DNA from: Gossypium raimondii
Taxonomy: Eukaryota; Streptophyta; Magnoliopsida; Malvales; Malvaceae
Assembly (NCBI RefSeq): GCF_025698545.1
Contig: NC_068571.1
Span: 46,223,733-46,287,732 of the forward strand
Reading direction: 5' to 3'
Length of the DNA stretch: 64,000 bases
Positions within the stretch are counted from its first letter, which is position 1. Each line of letters begins with the position of its first letter. Position numbers and translations under genes: made by a program. Positions 1 through 12,130 of the stretch are shown here, one piece after another. The notes below the pieces were generated by a model, which saw only the letters and a list, made by a program, of their open reading frames with translations, was not told where the DNA came from and ran no database searches.

Positions 1-139
1 AATTCTAATATGTTTTTTTATTTGAGAATTATGATTTGTAAATTGAATTGAATATAAGGAATTGGACACAAAATACCATATTAACTGTTTGGACCGAGTC
101 AGATATAATTGACATGTCATAAGGTCAAAATACTGTTGA

Positions 140-325
140 TAGCCATTGTTGTTGGGCAACCCAAGATGGTAGATTATTTAATGATTCATCGTTGTCAAGC
201 AATCTGGGGTGACAGGTTGATCGAGTTGAGAAAATCATTATTGTCGGGCAATCCGAAATGGTATTGTGTATCGTTATAGCGTCATTGTTGCAGGCAACTC
301 AGGGTGACAAATTTGTGTATCCATT
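140..325. repeat. Degenerate tandem repeat inside the LTR, about 4 units
   Basis: Four diverged units of roughly 45-50 bp start near 142, 188, 238 and 282. Each has the form CATTGTTG-(C/T)xGGCAA-CC/TC-xGGTGACA or a close variant. It is an internal tandem expansion of the LTR, not a satellite or a CRISPR array: the units are diverged throughout and have no conserved repeat with variable spacer. Confidence 0.6.
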
Positions 326-1439
326 CTGAGTTTGTGTTGGTTAATAGGGTTATAAGTAAAAGAAATGCTTAATTGACATATGATATGATCTATGTATGAA
401 AATCAGTATGCTAAATGAAATGAAAACAAGCCTTGGGTGCTAATTATGGATTTAGGAGTCAATAGACTCAGAAACGATTTGAGATATTGTATAAAGTGAG
501 ATTTGTATGTATGCTCATATTTGTTAAAGAGGAAGAATATGTAAAATTTATTGTAGCTATATCTAATACTTTAAATGGTTGATATGTTGGTATGTTAGTG
601 AACTTATATGCATAATCAATGGTTGTATTTGTGTCACTATGTATATAAAGATGATATATGTATAATCAATGGTTTAACATCGTTTTGGTATTGAAATTGT
701 GCATGATGCATATGCGTATTTAATTGTTTTGAATCATAGATTACCATTGAGTGTTTTACTCAGTGAACGACTTGTTTCTCCATGCACAGGTAACTTAGAT
801 TCTCGGTGGCTAATGAGGAGGTCTTCTTAGCATCTAGTACCCGAACTTGACTCAACAATGCTTGTACACTTCTGATTTTGTTTATAACTTGGCATGTATC
901 TATCTAATTTAAGTCAAGTTGTTTGATGTTAAACTCTTATATCTTTTGATTTGGGTGTGTTAAGATGTAAATTGGCTAAATGATCATGTCTTATGTAAGT
1001 CCTTATAATATATATGAGCATATTCGTAAGGGTAGGAATGGCTGGTATGTGGAGTGATGATTGAACATAGTATGTCTTGGATATTGATTAGGTTGTATAT
1101 AAATCATGTAAGTTTTTATAAAGATGTGATAATAATGGTTAATGCTTACTTGATAATAGTTTGTTAGGTGATGCTTGGAAGGTACATAGGAATGTGAAAT
1201 GGTACTCAAGGATATGTATGAACTTAAACCTGATAAAATGTAGTAATTGTTTGATTTATGTTCCTTTGATAAATTGAAATTGGGATGTTGGTGATAGATT
1301 GAATGATAATGTTGGTGTTGTATTGAAAGATGATGTTGATAACATTTATAAATGTGGATATAGTCTTATGTTTTAGGTAACTTTTGGGTATGGTTTATTT
1401 TGGTTTGAGATGAAATAAGTACCAAATGCAAATTTTGGA

Positions 1440-1800
1440 ATTTTGCTGTAAGGTATCGATACCTTGGGTAGGGTATCGATACTTAGCATTTTTCAAGCAA
1501 AATTTCAAGAAACAAAATCCAAAAACGTTATCGATATTGGACTAAAGTCTTGATACTTTATATTAGAGTACTGATACTTTACAAAGGTATCGATATAGTT
1601 ATTTTTGTTATTTTTTGGCAAAACATTGAACCTTAAATTGGTATCGATACCAAAATATCGATATCAGTATCTAGATGTGAATAACGATACTATAAGCCTA
1701 GTATCATTACCTTTCAATTTAAATTGATTTTTCTGAACATCAAAACTAAAAATGGTACCAGTACTTATCAAGGGTATCGATACCCGTTTTGAAACTTTGA
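1440..1800. repeat. Cluster of GGTATCGATACC-type palindromes
   Basis: About ten full or half copies of the palindrome (TATCGATAC, GTATCGATA and single-base variants) occur in 360 bp, spaced irregularly. The same vocabulary recurs at 10640-10870 and 28890-29150. It is a property of one LTR family. Whether the palindrome binds a protein cannot be told from sequence. Confidence 0.7.
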
Positions 1801-2027
1801 AAACTTTGCAGTTTAATCATATTTCATGTTTGGTTTAGTATTTGAGCTTTCATAAGCTCGAGTGAGTCTCAGAATGTTTGTTTAGTGTATGATTGTTGTA
1901 TTATGGAATGTTTAAATTTGTGTATAAATAATTTAAGTATAGTGTTTTCAATGTTAGTTGCTTTGGTAAAGTATGTGATATTCTATTACTCGAACCTGAC
2001 GATCGAATCGGGCAATAGGGTGTTACA

Positions 2028-2812
2028 CATTACTTGATGAGTGTAAGCCATAACAATTTTAATTAACATGACCTGGCTAGGGAGTTTTGAAATGAAGCCC
2101 AAGACATTCTGCCACATATGGAGGCATGGCCATATGATGGACAAGATGAAGAGGTTTGGATTTTGTTAGGTGTCACTCCTAAACTTGGCAATATTTGATG
2201 ACGTATGGGTTTTTCTCCAATTGTAGGTGGAGTAAAAAGAAAAATAGTGAATACTTGTACTCTAAGATCGAGGTAGAAGATGGTGAGGATGTTGTGAGGG
2301 GTAGGTAACACTAGAGGCGCCTCAAGGTATGGAGTTGGAGGAGTTAGGAACCATTCGCGGGAGGTGCTAAACATTGGTGGGGAGTCTGGAATAGTTAGAG
2401 CATCTTTTTGCTAGTGACTGTGAAGATACTAGCACATGTCTTCCCACTGGTGAATGAGGTCTGAAAGGTGCTGTTGAATCCAGACGAACAATTTTCAAAG
2501 GTGAAGATATGGCAAGCCATGGGATCCCTGTCAAAGAGTTGTCTTCAAATGAAGAAGAAGGTTCTTTAATATTCATTCTTTGGATGAAGTTGTAGATGTG
2601 TTGGCCTCGCAAATGCATGTTCACAAGAGCGGGAGTGGTTTAATAAATTCATGAGGGATCACCTTGTGAATCACTGCCTTGTAATATTGTTTGGGCTTTT
2701 TAGAGTTTCTCTCTCTCTTCTGTTTTTAAGTATAATGGCTAACACTTTTGTGGATGACGAAATAGATGTTGCGCAGGCACTACTCAATAGTATTAATGTT
2801 AGGAGGCATCAA
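2028..2812. other. Unclassified degenerate sequence, split by the solo LTR
   Basis: No gene is supported. Short open stretches exist on both strands (for example 2063-2624 minus, 2651-2839 plus) but show no recognisable domain and no codon-like composition. The tract continues on the far side of the solo LTR at 4970, so it was one piece before that insertion. It is probably old transposon interior. Confidence 0.4.
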
Positions 2813-2817
2813 AAGAG

Positions 2818-4964
2818 TGTTGGAAAAAATTCGGTTTGAAAATATTTTTCTTGCATAACAGAAAATTAAAATTTTGAAAATCGATCCAGTTTGTGATATT
2901 TATAGCAATAAACCTTAACTAAATTCGTACTTGTGTTTTTGGCTTAGCAGATGTTTATTGTTCCCGTCTTTCAACCAAACATTCTTCTCCACTATTATCG
3001 TACCATGAACTACTTCGAATGTGGGCTCGAATAAATTGAATCAAAACACAAAACTAGAAAAAGTTTTCTCTTCTTTTGGGGTGAAAACGAAAATTCTCTC
3101 TTCTTAATAGAAACCGGTAGAATTGTTATTTTAGAAAAATATATGTAATAGTTGAGAATAAATTCTCTCTATTTTTCGGTAGAATAACAATATCTCAAAG
3201 TTGTGTTCATAGTTCTACTGGTGCCATTTATTTATAAGAATAGAAGGTAGAACCCTTATTGAGTTGTAGTAGTTTATTTCAAATAGAAAAATAATATTCT
3301 ACTTAGAATAAAACTAAGGTGGATGGCACACCCTAGTATTCCTACTAGGGTTGCCACCCCCTTCATGTCAATGAGGGGTTTTTGGGCCTCTCTCACATCG
3401 GGTCCAATTACGAGTACTTATAATTGGGCCTTTTTGACCCAGTACTCTGTAATGTGATCCAACCCAATTCAATTTTTCTATTTCCCCAAAAAAAACTTTA
3501 ATATTTATATATATAACAATTTTCTCATCCCTATTTTACCCCTAGCAAAAGTTTGACAATTTTACCCCTAGTAAAATTTTGACGATTTTGCCCTTGGTAA
3601 AATTTCAAGAAAATATGCTAAATGTTTTACAACTCAACATGTTCACTATGACCAAATGGTTTATTTTTACTTTTGGGCTTCAAAACAGTCCAAAATAATA
3701 AACTCATTCTTCTGATCATTAAGTAATCCATATAGGATTGCAAATGGATCATTTCCATTTTCATTTCCATGTCCATTTTTGGAAACCTGCATTTATTCCA
3801 AATGATTTCATTTTTCCATTTTGGAGAAAACCATAATCATTCCTGAATGTTTTCCATTTCTCTTTTCCTATTCATTTCTATTCAAACACACAATTCATTT
3901 ATAGTTTCAATGAGCTAGCGAAGGGACCGATTGGACATATGTAGGTTAGGCTCAAATGGTTTATAATTAAGTTCCAGCTTTTCGCCTATTAATAATAAAC
4001 TCATTTAGTCACAAAGTCATTCCACTATAGTATCGTGACTGAGTTCTCCCCAACAACATACCATTACGAAAGCAACTACTCAAATGACCTTATCATAAGT
4101 GTGTTACCCTTATAAGGTATCATTGATCTCTTTGGAATAATATCAGTTCTCTCAATATTATCCTATTTTATCTCATGGTAACTATTACATTTTCTTTCAT
4201 TAAAAATCAATTATTATTAAATAGTGATCAAGTCATTCATCATAAAGGTGGATGACCCATGGCTGCGTTTACTTTTCATCAATCATGTAATGCCAATGAG
4301 AGGATATCATTTAATCATGTTTTGGGTTATGAATTCTATGGTTGTGAATGACGCTACATACTACAGAAGTCGTACACCCAATGCACCAGCTTTTGATTCC
4401 TTATCTATTTGAACTTAGGCTTTTACTTACATCAAAGTGTACAAGTCATACATACATAGTCCGTCATCCACTCAAGATTTAGGTATGCCACACTATGAAC
4501 GTTGCAAGTGAATAAGTCCATAAATAGATTTTGGATCTATTATGCTTGAGTCATGTCCGATGTACTGTCAATCAAACCAGTCACATCTATGTCTCTATTT
4601 TCTGAGAGTTATCCACTCCGACGCCTAAGACAAAGTATCTTCCCAATTGGACTTGATAGAAAACATATTAATCTTTTAATTGGTTTGCCCATTTCCAATT
4701 AGACTAAGGACATGTTTAGATTCATCTACTAATATAAGTTGTATTTTGTATTACGATCCGACCACGTAATACCACTTAGTATTAGTTAAACATTAGACAA
4801 CTAGTGAGCAACATTTACTTTCATTTTGTTTTGCGTATAAAAACCATGTGAAAACAATATAGAAAGTATTAATATAATTCATGAATAATTTTATTAATCA
4901 ATCTATTTAAAAAATTACAAGTGTACTTAGACGAAAATATTACACTAAGGCATTAGATCCAACA
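2818..4964 (-). mobile_element. Solo LTR, 2147 bp, with perfect 5-bp target-site duplication
   Basis: The element runs from TGTTGG (2818) to CCAACA (4964), so its ends are a 6-bp inverted pair. The flanks are AAGAG at 2813-2817 and AAGAG again at 4965-4969, a perfect 5-bp duplication. No internal gag-pol domain lies between the ends, hence a solo LTR left by LTR-LTR recombination, or an unusually long LTR of an otherwise lost element. The minus orientation is a guess from the TGTTGGATCT start that reads leftward from 4964. Small open frames within it (such as 4224-4412) are not genes. Confidence 0.8.
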
Positions 4965-4969
4965 AAGAG

Positions 4970-6110
4970 GTCCCACGGTGTTTAGAGGGAGAGCTCGCAA
5001 CAAAAATGAGTCCGCTAGAAGGTGGTGTCTACTTGTTCCCGAAGCAACATTGGTGTAGAGGGCCTTCCTCCTATCCCACTCTCAGTGCAGGCGAGGTTGT
5101 ACCGTCTTCGCTCCTGCTACCTTAGTTCCATTTGCTTCACCCTTTATGTCGGGAGTGGTTCTGTCGAATGAATGTTTAGCACAACTTCTAGTACCATTGT
5201 GATGGCTAGCACTTCCCAGTTGCACCACCTTATCATGTTTTATGCAATATGCCTATCATCTCTACTAGCCTAGGTTTGTGTATGGATACTAGTGGCTAGT
5301 AGCTGGGATAGGCTTCATAGTATATTTGTTGGTATGGATATGGTAAAGCAAATTGATTGTAAGGGTTGTTGTAGTAAGTTCTAAAGTTCAGGGTTAGTTG
5401 GGTCTAATTAATATTTTGGTTTTGCTTTTGATTGACTTGATTGGTAGAAATGTTGGTTTCTATGTTTTCTATCAAAAAGATGTCATGACGGGAGTGAGTC
5501 CACGCTTACCATACAAATTTTAATGGTAATTTAGGTAAGGTGGTGAAGATGTGCGATTCACTTTGTTTGGTACAAGGTAGAGATCCATCAAACATAGCGG
5601 CTAGAGAAGAGAGTATGAAGGAGAAGGAGAAGAAGAAAAGAGAATTGGGTTTTGTGGTATCTGGGGGATCTCTGTGCTACCTAGTTGCTTCAATCCTTCA
5701 ATACTCTTAGTCCCTTATCCCTAAGTGCCACGTGTCATGCTACCATTGGTGAGTCAGAGCTTGGTGTCCTGAAGGTATAGGTCTAAATAGGCTGGAATTA
5801 TGATTTGCTCTATGTGACTTCGAATGAGATGTGACAAAAGCCTAGTGTGGTAGTTAATGAATATGGCTTGCTCAATCGTTGGCTTGGAGGTTTTTGCAAG
5901 GGGTTCTTTTGAGGGGTTTGTCTACAACATTGGTTAGCTTATTGCTCATTTTGAACAATTAGGATGTAACAAACTTTTTAACTTTTAAAGTATAGAGATC
6001 AAATCTCAAATTCTATATAAGTTCAAATATGATGAGCAATAATATAGAGTTAAAAGACAAAAAGAATCTTCCTTGTCTTAAAGATAATGGGGCTAATATT
6101 TATAAGGTTG
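4970..6110. other. Intergenic, old repeat interior; no gene seen
   Basis: This is the continuation of the sequence at 2028-2812 interrupted by the solo LTR. It is moderately GC-balanced up to about 5950 but has stops in all frames. From 5950 it turns AT-rich toward the MITE. Nothing supports a coding call. Confidence 0.4.
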
Positions 6111-6395
6111 TTAGAAATTTAGTCCTTATATTTGTATTTTCAGAATTTAGTCCTCTACTTTTTAAATTTCAAGTTTAACTGTTAATTCTATTAATTTTTT
6201 GTTAAATTCAAGTTAATTACATCTTTTTTCAATTACATTGTTACCAAGTGAGTAGTTTTATTATTATTATTTCAAAATGTCACAACAAATATATATATAT
6301 ATATAAAATCGGTGTTAACAATTGAACCTAAATTTTAAAATTTAAAAGTAGAAAAACTAAATTCCTAAAATACAAGTACAAAACTAAATTTCTAA
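6111..6395. mobile_element. MITE, about 285 bp, with long terminal inverted repeats
   Basis: The left end (TTAGAAATTTAGTCCTTAT, 6111 onward) and the reverse complement of the right end (TTAGAAATTTAGTTTTGTAC, reading back from 6395) stay alignable for about 65 bp. The centre holds an (AT)n run at 6287-6305. There is no coding capacity. The superfamily is not assigned because no clear target duplication is visible. It lies about 300 bp beyond the stop codon of the PMT2-type gene. Confidence 0.7.
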
Positions 6396-6706
6396 TTTTT
6401 GAAAATAATATTTAAAACACCACTCTTTTTAAGGACATGTGTGAAGTTAGTTTTGATTTTGTTTTTCCATTTTAAATATCAATGCATGTCACGCTCACCC
6501 AATTCTAAACAAAGTAAACGAAAAATAAAGTCAACCATAATAAAGCTACTTTCACATTTCCCTGGCTATTTTTCTTACAATCTTACGATATCAAACGATA
6601 AACTGATCCAATAATGCCAAATGTGTCATCAACTAATCAATGATAAACAATGCTGAATTGCGTATTTCTTTGTGGTAACTAGAAATAGTTACCTTCCGAG
6701 ATAAGC
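6396..6706 (-). other. 3' flank / 3' UTR region of the PMT2-type gene
   Basis: The 310 bp between the stop codon of the methyltransferase gene and the MITE are AT-rich and hold no other gene. The mRNA end is presumably here. No unambiguous poly(A) signal was pinned down. Confidence 0.4.
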
Positions 6707-9313
6707 TTAATTTTTAACCTTCTTCTTTTTGTTATGTGCTGTGATAATATCTCCCACAACCCAATATTTTTTTACCGCAAATAGTACCTTTTCGGATACT
6801 AGAGGACCGTCCTCGTGATCCACCATTCTGGCATCCCATCTCATTCCTCCCACAATTTTCTTTACCTTGACCAACACGTTAACGTTATCACGGATTATGA
6901 CGGACCCTTCAGGCCGTAAAATTCGATCCATCTCCAGAAGGATGTCTTCGGCTTTACATCTGCAACGATAAAACACAAGCATATAAGCTTCCACGGTTCT
7001 TGTAATCACCAAACATGTTGTACATGTGTGTGCAAAGATGAATTCGATCAGTTGAAAATCTGGGCAAACGCTGCTTCCTAGGCAAGTCATTTAAGGTTCA
7101 AGCTGTTGAGTTCTGCAATTGATACTAAAGTATGAACATAGTGACTTCGAATATAGAGCGAAAACTCACTTATCCTTGTACAAACTGAAGATACCGTTTG
7201 CGTGAATGAGGTCGTATGTCCGAGGATACGTAGAGAAAGCTTCACACCTGACATACAGTGGAACCCGGAAGGACGGGATCCGTTACAAAATAGTTAAGAA
7301 AGTCATTTTAAGGATATATATATACACGAACCGGGAATCAGAAATGTTACAGTTACCAGTCATGATATATGCCGATCAATCCACGGTCGGAAATAACTCC
7401 CAATGTGTCTTTTTCGGCTATTGTCGGCATAACATTCATGACCCACAGCTTTGGAGAATCAAGAGCGGCAGCAAAACTTCCTAGACCGGCATTCATGTCC
7501 ATGATGTTGCGAAACCTCCCAGAGTCGATGAGATTGTTTATACTCTTATATGATTTGACATGCTTCTCCCATATCTGAATATCCTCTTGATACATATCGA
7601 CAGAAACTCCGGGAACAGATCCACTCGATATTCTAGGAGGGATAGCATTAAGCCTATCCGGAAAGGGCTTCCATTCTTCATATGACTTGGTTGACTTCGG
7701 ATAAGGAGTTACGCATGCTTCCATTTTCTTGTACCTGTGTAAACAATACAAAAGATTCTTCAAAAACAAGCAACGTCATTCCGTTGTTCGAAATTGTCAT
7801 TTCTATTTAGCCAATACACATAAGAAAATCCGTTTGTAGGCAATACTATACCAGACATCATCCGGATAGCTTGGTTCACATAGATTCGGTTTTGTATCTT
7901 GCTGGCGACATAAATCGTAATTTGTTCTTTTCTTCCAAACCGCAATGTCACCCAGCTCATCCAGCTTTTCCCAGCAAAGGAGTCTCGCAATCTCTTCGAT
8001 TTTCCTTTGTTCCTCTTCGAGATCCTCTTTAGGACGCTTCCATGCTCCGAAATAAGTCCTCCAGTTGATAGGAGGACCAGAAAGAACCCAATAACCACCT
8101 GGTCTAAGAACTCGATCGACTTCCATCATGTACAATCCATCTGTCGAAAGATGTTCAATAACAGTTATAATGTACATTCCATCATATAGGAGTTGGCATA
8201 TGCTTAAATTATCCCACATATGGAGCCCCCCTTAGAAAGGCTCCTCAAAAAAGATAACTTTTATAGTTTTCATGCTCACCATTTTCGCCCCATGGAATCA
8301 AGCAACGAGAACAATGAGCCATGTCAAAGGCTCTCGTAGCAAATGGCATCTTTATTGATCCGAGAACTCCGATAACAGCTGGCACACCTCTTTCAAGAGC
8401 AAATTGAACTTGTGCTTCATGAGAATCTCTAGGTGCAAATGACATTGTTATAACATTCTTTTTGAATAGATATGCACCGAGACTTGCAACCTAAACACCG
8501 TACAAGAAAAATCAATCTGCTACGACGAATTTAATAAAGAATGCATGAAAAGCATTCAGCCAATAACATTACAATAGTTTCAATAATGCTAAGTTTCAAT
8601 TACATCAAAAAGCATGGTAGTTGAAGAACATAATAGAATTAGAAACCTGATTTATAATTTAAACTTACCCCACATCCTGTATCTAATGCAGTTCTCACCA
8701 TACCATTGTCTATAGGAATCGCTGATGCAAGTTGATTAATATACGTATCGGCTCCTTGCGGAAATTGCGTGCCTCCACCTGGGAACCTAAACACATTTCC
8801 CTCATACTGAATCCAGTTTTGTACAGCTTTCTCGACTGTCAAGCTCTTATAGGGTGCGTTCGCAAATGGCACATAGTCCCTACTTTGTGGCCATGGAAAT
8901 GGTGTTGCATATCCTTTTGGAGCCGGGATAAGGCACTGCAGCTTCTCATCTTCAGTAGGACAATGTCGTTCCCGGTAGATCATATTGTCTCGAGGAAATT
9001 TCATCGCCCTCATTTGATCTTGACAAGGCGTGTAATCGACATACTTTGCATGACATGATGGGAACTCTTTGGCTGCTTTGTCTGAACCATCAGCCGTCAC
9101 AACATCATCACCATGATGAGTCTCGTAGTTAAGGTTCGAAATGACGCTGCAATCTGTTTGTTTAGTGATAGCCGAGGCGATCTTGTCGCCTTTGCCGAAA
9201 CCGCTTCGTTGCCAAGCACCTAATATATAGAAGAAACAACATAAACCAATCACTATGAAAATCGACGCCGAGCTCCTCGATTTCAGCTCCCCGGAGTTCC
9301 CTTTAATTGCCAT
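6707..9313 (-). CDS. PMT2: PMT2-type probable methyltransferase (DUF248 / QUASIMODO2 family), 6 exons
   Basis: Coding exons on the minus strand are 9313-8669, 8490-8280, 8140-7852, 7734-7357, 7247-7170 and 6959-6707. Their sum is 1854 nt, giving 617 aa, and every junction is GT-AG with the frame kept. The family comprises SAM-dependent methyltransferases of the Golgi, held by one N-terminal membrane anchor and linked to pectin methylation and cell adhesion. Visible here: a short basic head, an anchor at about residues 17-35 ending in [14 protein letters not shown], the SAM-binding loop DTGCGVAS at 211-218 spanning the first intron, then [50 protein letters not shown] and [12 protein letters not shown]. 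Length and blocks fit the Arabidopsis PMT2 subgroup (about 613 aa). No internal stop or frameshift was found. The exact paralogue is inferred from memory, and pectin as substrate is family knowledge. Confidence 0.93.
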
Positions 9314-10109
9314 AATTCACCTTAAATCTGTTAACTAGAATGAAGGGAAAAAAAAAAAGGAAATCCTTCAGTAAGGCCTCATAAACTATAACTAAACATG
9401 AAAACAATACAATTAAACCAAACGGTTATGGCACATTTCAAATTGAAATACAATTAGACTCATATTGCTACAGTTATAATTAAGAATGAAACAAACAAGA
9501 ACGGACCAAACACGAAAACCAGTAATGCCCATGGTGATCATACAGATACTATATATATATATATATTTCAATAACGATCAGGTGTGGACAAATATAGAAG
9601 AAAATACAAAACTTTAATAAGATTCAAAAAGCAAAGGTTGAAACTTTTTGAATGAATTATGATTGGTTCAACAATGCCTCAAAATAAGATAAAAAAAAAA
9701 AACAACCCACTTTACGATTGAAATAACATGCTAGAAGTAAAAGTTGTAAGAGAAAAAGATTCAAAGTTTCTTACAGAACACCAATGTAAGGACGGAGTTG
9801 AAACTAAACCATGAGCAAAGGTTTTTGTTGCAGGGGGGAGGGGATTCCAAAGTAGGGAAGAAAGGTAGTTTTCTTTAAAAATATAAAATAAAAAAAGGGA
9901 AAAATGGGATATGGAATGGTTTGGTTTGTAGGTTTTTGAGTTGTTATGAGTAAGTTAGTTTGTTGAGAATGTCGCTCTGTGTTTCTCGGAGGAAACTATG
10001 AACTTCTTCTTGCTTCTATTTCCATTGCCACTTTTTCCGGTTTTAAAATGAGAAATTATTTTCCCTCTTCTTTATTAAAGAAAAGTTGTTATAAAGAAGA
10101 AACTTTTGG
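9314..10109 (-). promoter_or_regulatory. 5' UTR with probable intron, and promoter of the PMT2-type gene
   Basis: Upstream of the ATG a good acceptor (TTCATTCTAG, ending at 9335) and a good donor (CTGTAAGAAA, intron starting at 9774) suggest a 440-bp 5' UTR intron from 9774 down to 9335. The non-coding first exon would then begin around 9990-9775. The intron holds an (AT)n run at 9550-9566. The acceptor lies 21 nt before the ATG. This is inferred from splice-site quality only. Confidence 0.5.
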
Positions 10110-10560
10110 AATTTAGTTTAAAATTTTATAAAGGCATCCTCCAACTTTACGAGCCTTCTTCTTTTAGCAATTAAATTTATATTTTTTATTAAATCATCAA
10201 AAATATGGATACACGTGAGATATGACAATATTTAATTATTTTGTAAATTTTTGTATGACAATATTTAATAATTTTTGTAATTTTTTTTATAAATTTTATA
10301 AATTTTAATTTTAAAAAAATAATTTTTTTTTGAATTTTTAAAATTTTAAAAAATTAATTAAAATGCTAATATGTCATCCACGTGACAATTCACGTATATG
10401 CCATGTCAGCAAAGTTAAAAAATGTTAACTTTTTCATCCATTTTGGGATGATTTGACAAAAAGCACAAGTTTAAGGGCTAGAAAAGGCAAAAAATAAATG
10501 GATGGCTCAAATGATTTTTTTGTAAAGTTAGAGAGCTAAAAAAATTTTACACAACCTTTC
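10110..10560. mobile_element. Probable inverted-repeat DNA element (MITE/MULE-like), about 450 bp
   Basis: Text near the left edge (CATCCTCCAACTTTACGAGCC, 10126 on) matches the reverse complement of the right edge (AGCTCTCTAACTTTAC, reading back from about 10532). The similarity continues inward, with an AAATCATC block and an ACGTGA block in both arms. The core is extremely AT-rich. Exact ends and a target duplication could not be fixed, so limits are approximate. Confidence 0.5.
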
Positions 10561-12130
10561 CCGGAACTTATACAAGCCTACTTATGCTCTAAAGTTAACC
10601 CGAGATTGAAAAAGGACCAAATTGCAATATTTTCAAAATTTCAAATCAGGTATCGATACCTCTGCCTGGTACTGATATCAATTTGATCGTCGATGTTTAG
10701 AAAAATTAAACAAAAATAAAAGATATCAATACCTTTCATAAAGTATCGATACCTTCTACAAAGTATCAATACCTTACCTTGTATCGATATCATTTTATAA
10801 TTTGATATTTTGAAAATTTAAAGAAAAATTACTAAAGTATCGATGCCCTTCCCAATGTATGGATACCTCATAGAAAATTTCAAATTTTGCATTTGGTACC
10901 TACCTCATTCCAATCCATTACCCATACCAATTCACATCTTAAATACCAATTCATATGCTTTATATGGATTCTAACCAATATCAAAACATGTCATCTTTAA
11001 CTTTGCATCAACAATTCATCATTGTACCATTTCAACTAGGATCTCTATCACATTGATATACATTCAATAACATGCTCATACCCTAATTCTATCAATTAAA
11101 CAAATAAAACCAAACTTCAATTACCAACTTAGTATATACATGTTTATAATCATTTACTAATTTCAAATTTAACAATCTCAAACGTAACAAAATATTAAGG
11201 TAACTCCATTAGGTACATGCTAACTAACAAAACAAAAGGGATCCACTAACATTGTTGGGTCCAGGATTCTATCTAGATGCTGAAATCGATATTTGGGATC
11301 TCACTTGAAACTTAATCTGCACACGAAAAACAACCATATATTGAGTAATAAACTCAGTGGTATTTCTATAATCGAACATTATAATACAACTTAAATAAAC
11401 TAAAAACACTTAATAAAAAGGTCATTCAATACCAATGCCAAACAACATGTTATAACGTACATTCCACTATATGAATCATTTCCTTCAAGTTCAATTAACT
11501 AGTATAGGAGTATCATACATTATCACAACATATCTCGAATCAAATCAGTTGATTTGTCTCAATTTCATACCAATCTTCCGGGCTTATGATTTAGTTTACA
11601 TAATTTTTCATATTAGCCATTCATTTCATATGTCATTATCAATTTTACATTTTAAATCCCTATTAACCTGACTCGGACTCGAATAGATACACGAATCCAA
11701 CCAACATACCAATTTTGGCACCCAGTGCCTCATCGAAATATCTGAAGTAAATAAATTGAGCTCAGCGCTCATCAGTATAACCGAAGTAAAAGTTGTGTCC
11801 ATCATTCATTAACACATAGTCGAAGTAACCTGTACTCCACCTATCTTACGGCATGCCAACTATATCTGACTCTGCCCGAATAGTTAATAAGGTATCCATT
11901 TATCCAATTCATAATATGGTTCAAATTTCACAACTTATCATTTTCAATTCATTAACTAAATCATCAATTAATAAGTATAATAGCATGATTCATCCCAATT
12001 CAAAGTCAATTTTACATTTACATCAATTTACAATATTTTCAATTTAGTTTTCTATCTTAATAATCAATCAAAATCGTATCAAGTCAACTCGATTTGTCAA
12101 ATTCAGCTCACCTAATCTGCTGCAATTCGT

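Larger units (their letters stand above)
1..2027 (-). mobile_element. LTR retrotransposon LTR fragment (gypsy-like), left end outside window
   Basis: The right edge reads GGGTGTTACA (2018-2027), which is the reverse of a TGTAACACCC LTR start, so the element reads on the minus strand. It holds a cluster of TATCGATA palindromes at 1440-1800. At 740-870 it holds text that reappears inverted and diverged at 11240-11370 (a TAGATGC...CAACAATG block). No open reading frame of meaning is present. The family assignment as a cotton gypsy-type LTR is recognition only. The left LTR end is not in the window, so LTR length is unknown. Confidence 0.65.

Noticed and set aside
2063..2624. Two minus-strand open frames of 85-103 residues as a gene
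   Set aside because: Pro/Ser-rich shadow composition, no domain, no splice support, embedded in repeat debris.
4224..4412. Small plus-strand open frame
   Set aside because: Lies wholly within the solo LTR 2818-4964; no domain or conservation evident.
8732..9058. Open frame on the plus strand opposite PMT2 exon 1
   Set aside because: It is antisense to a conserved coding exon and has no domain of its own. The same applies to plus-strand frames at 7206-7578 and 8007-8189.
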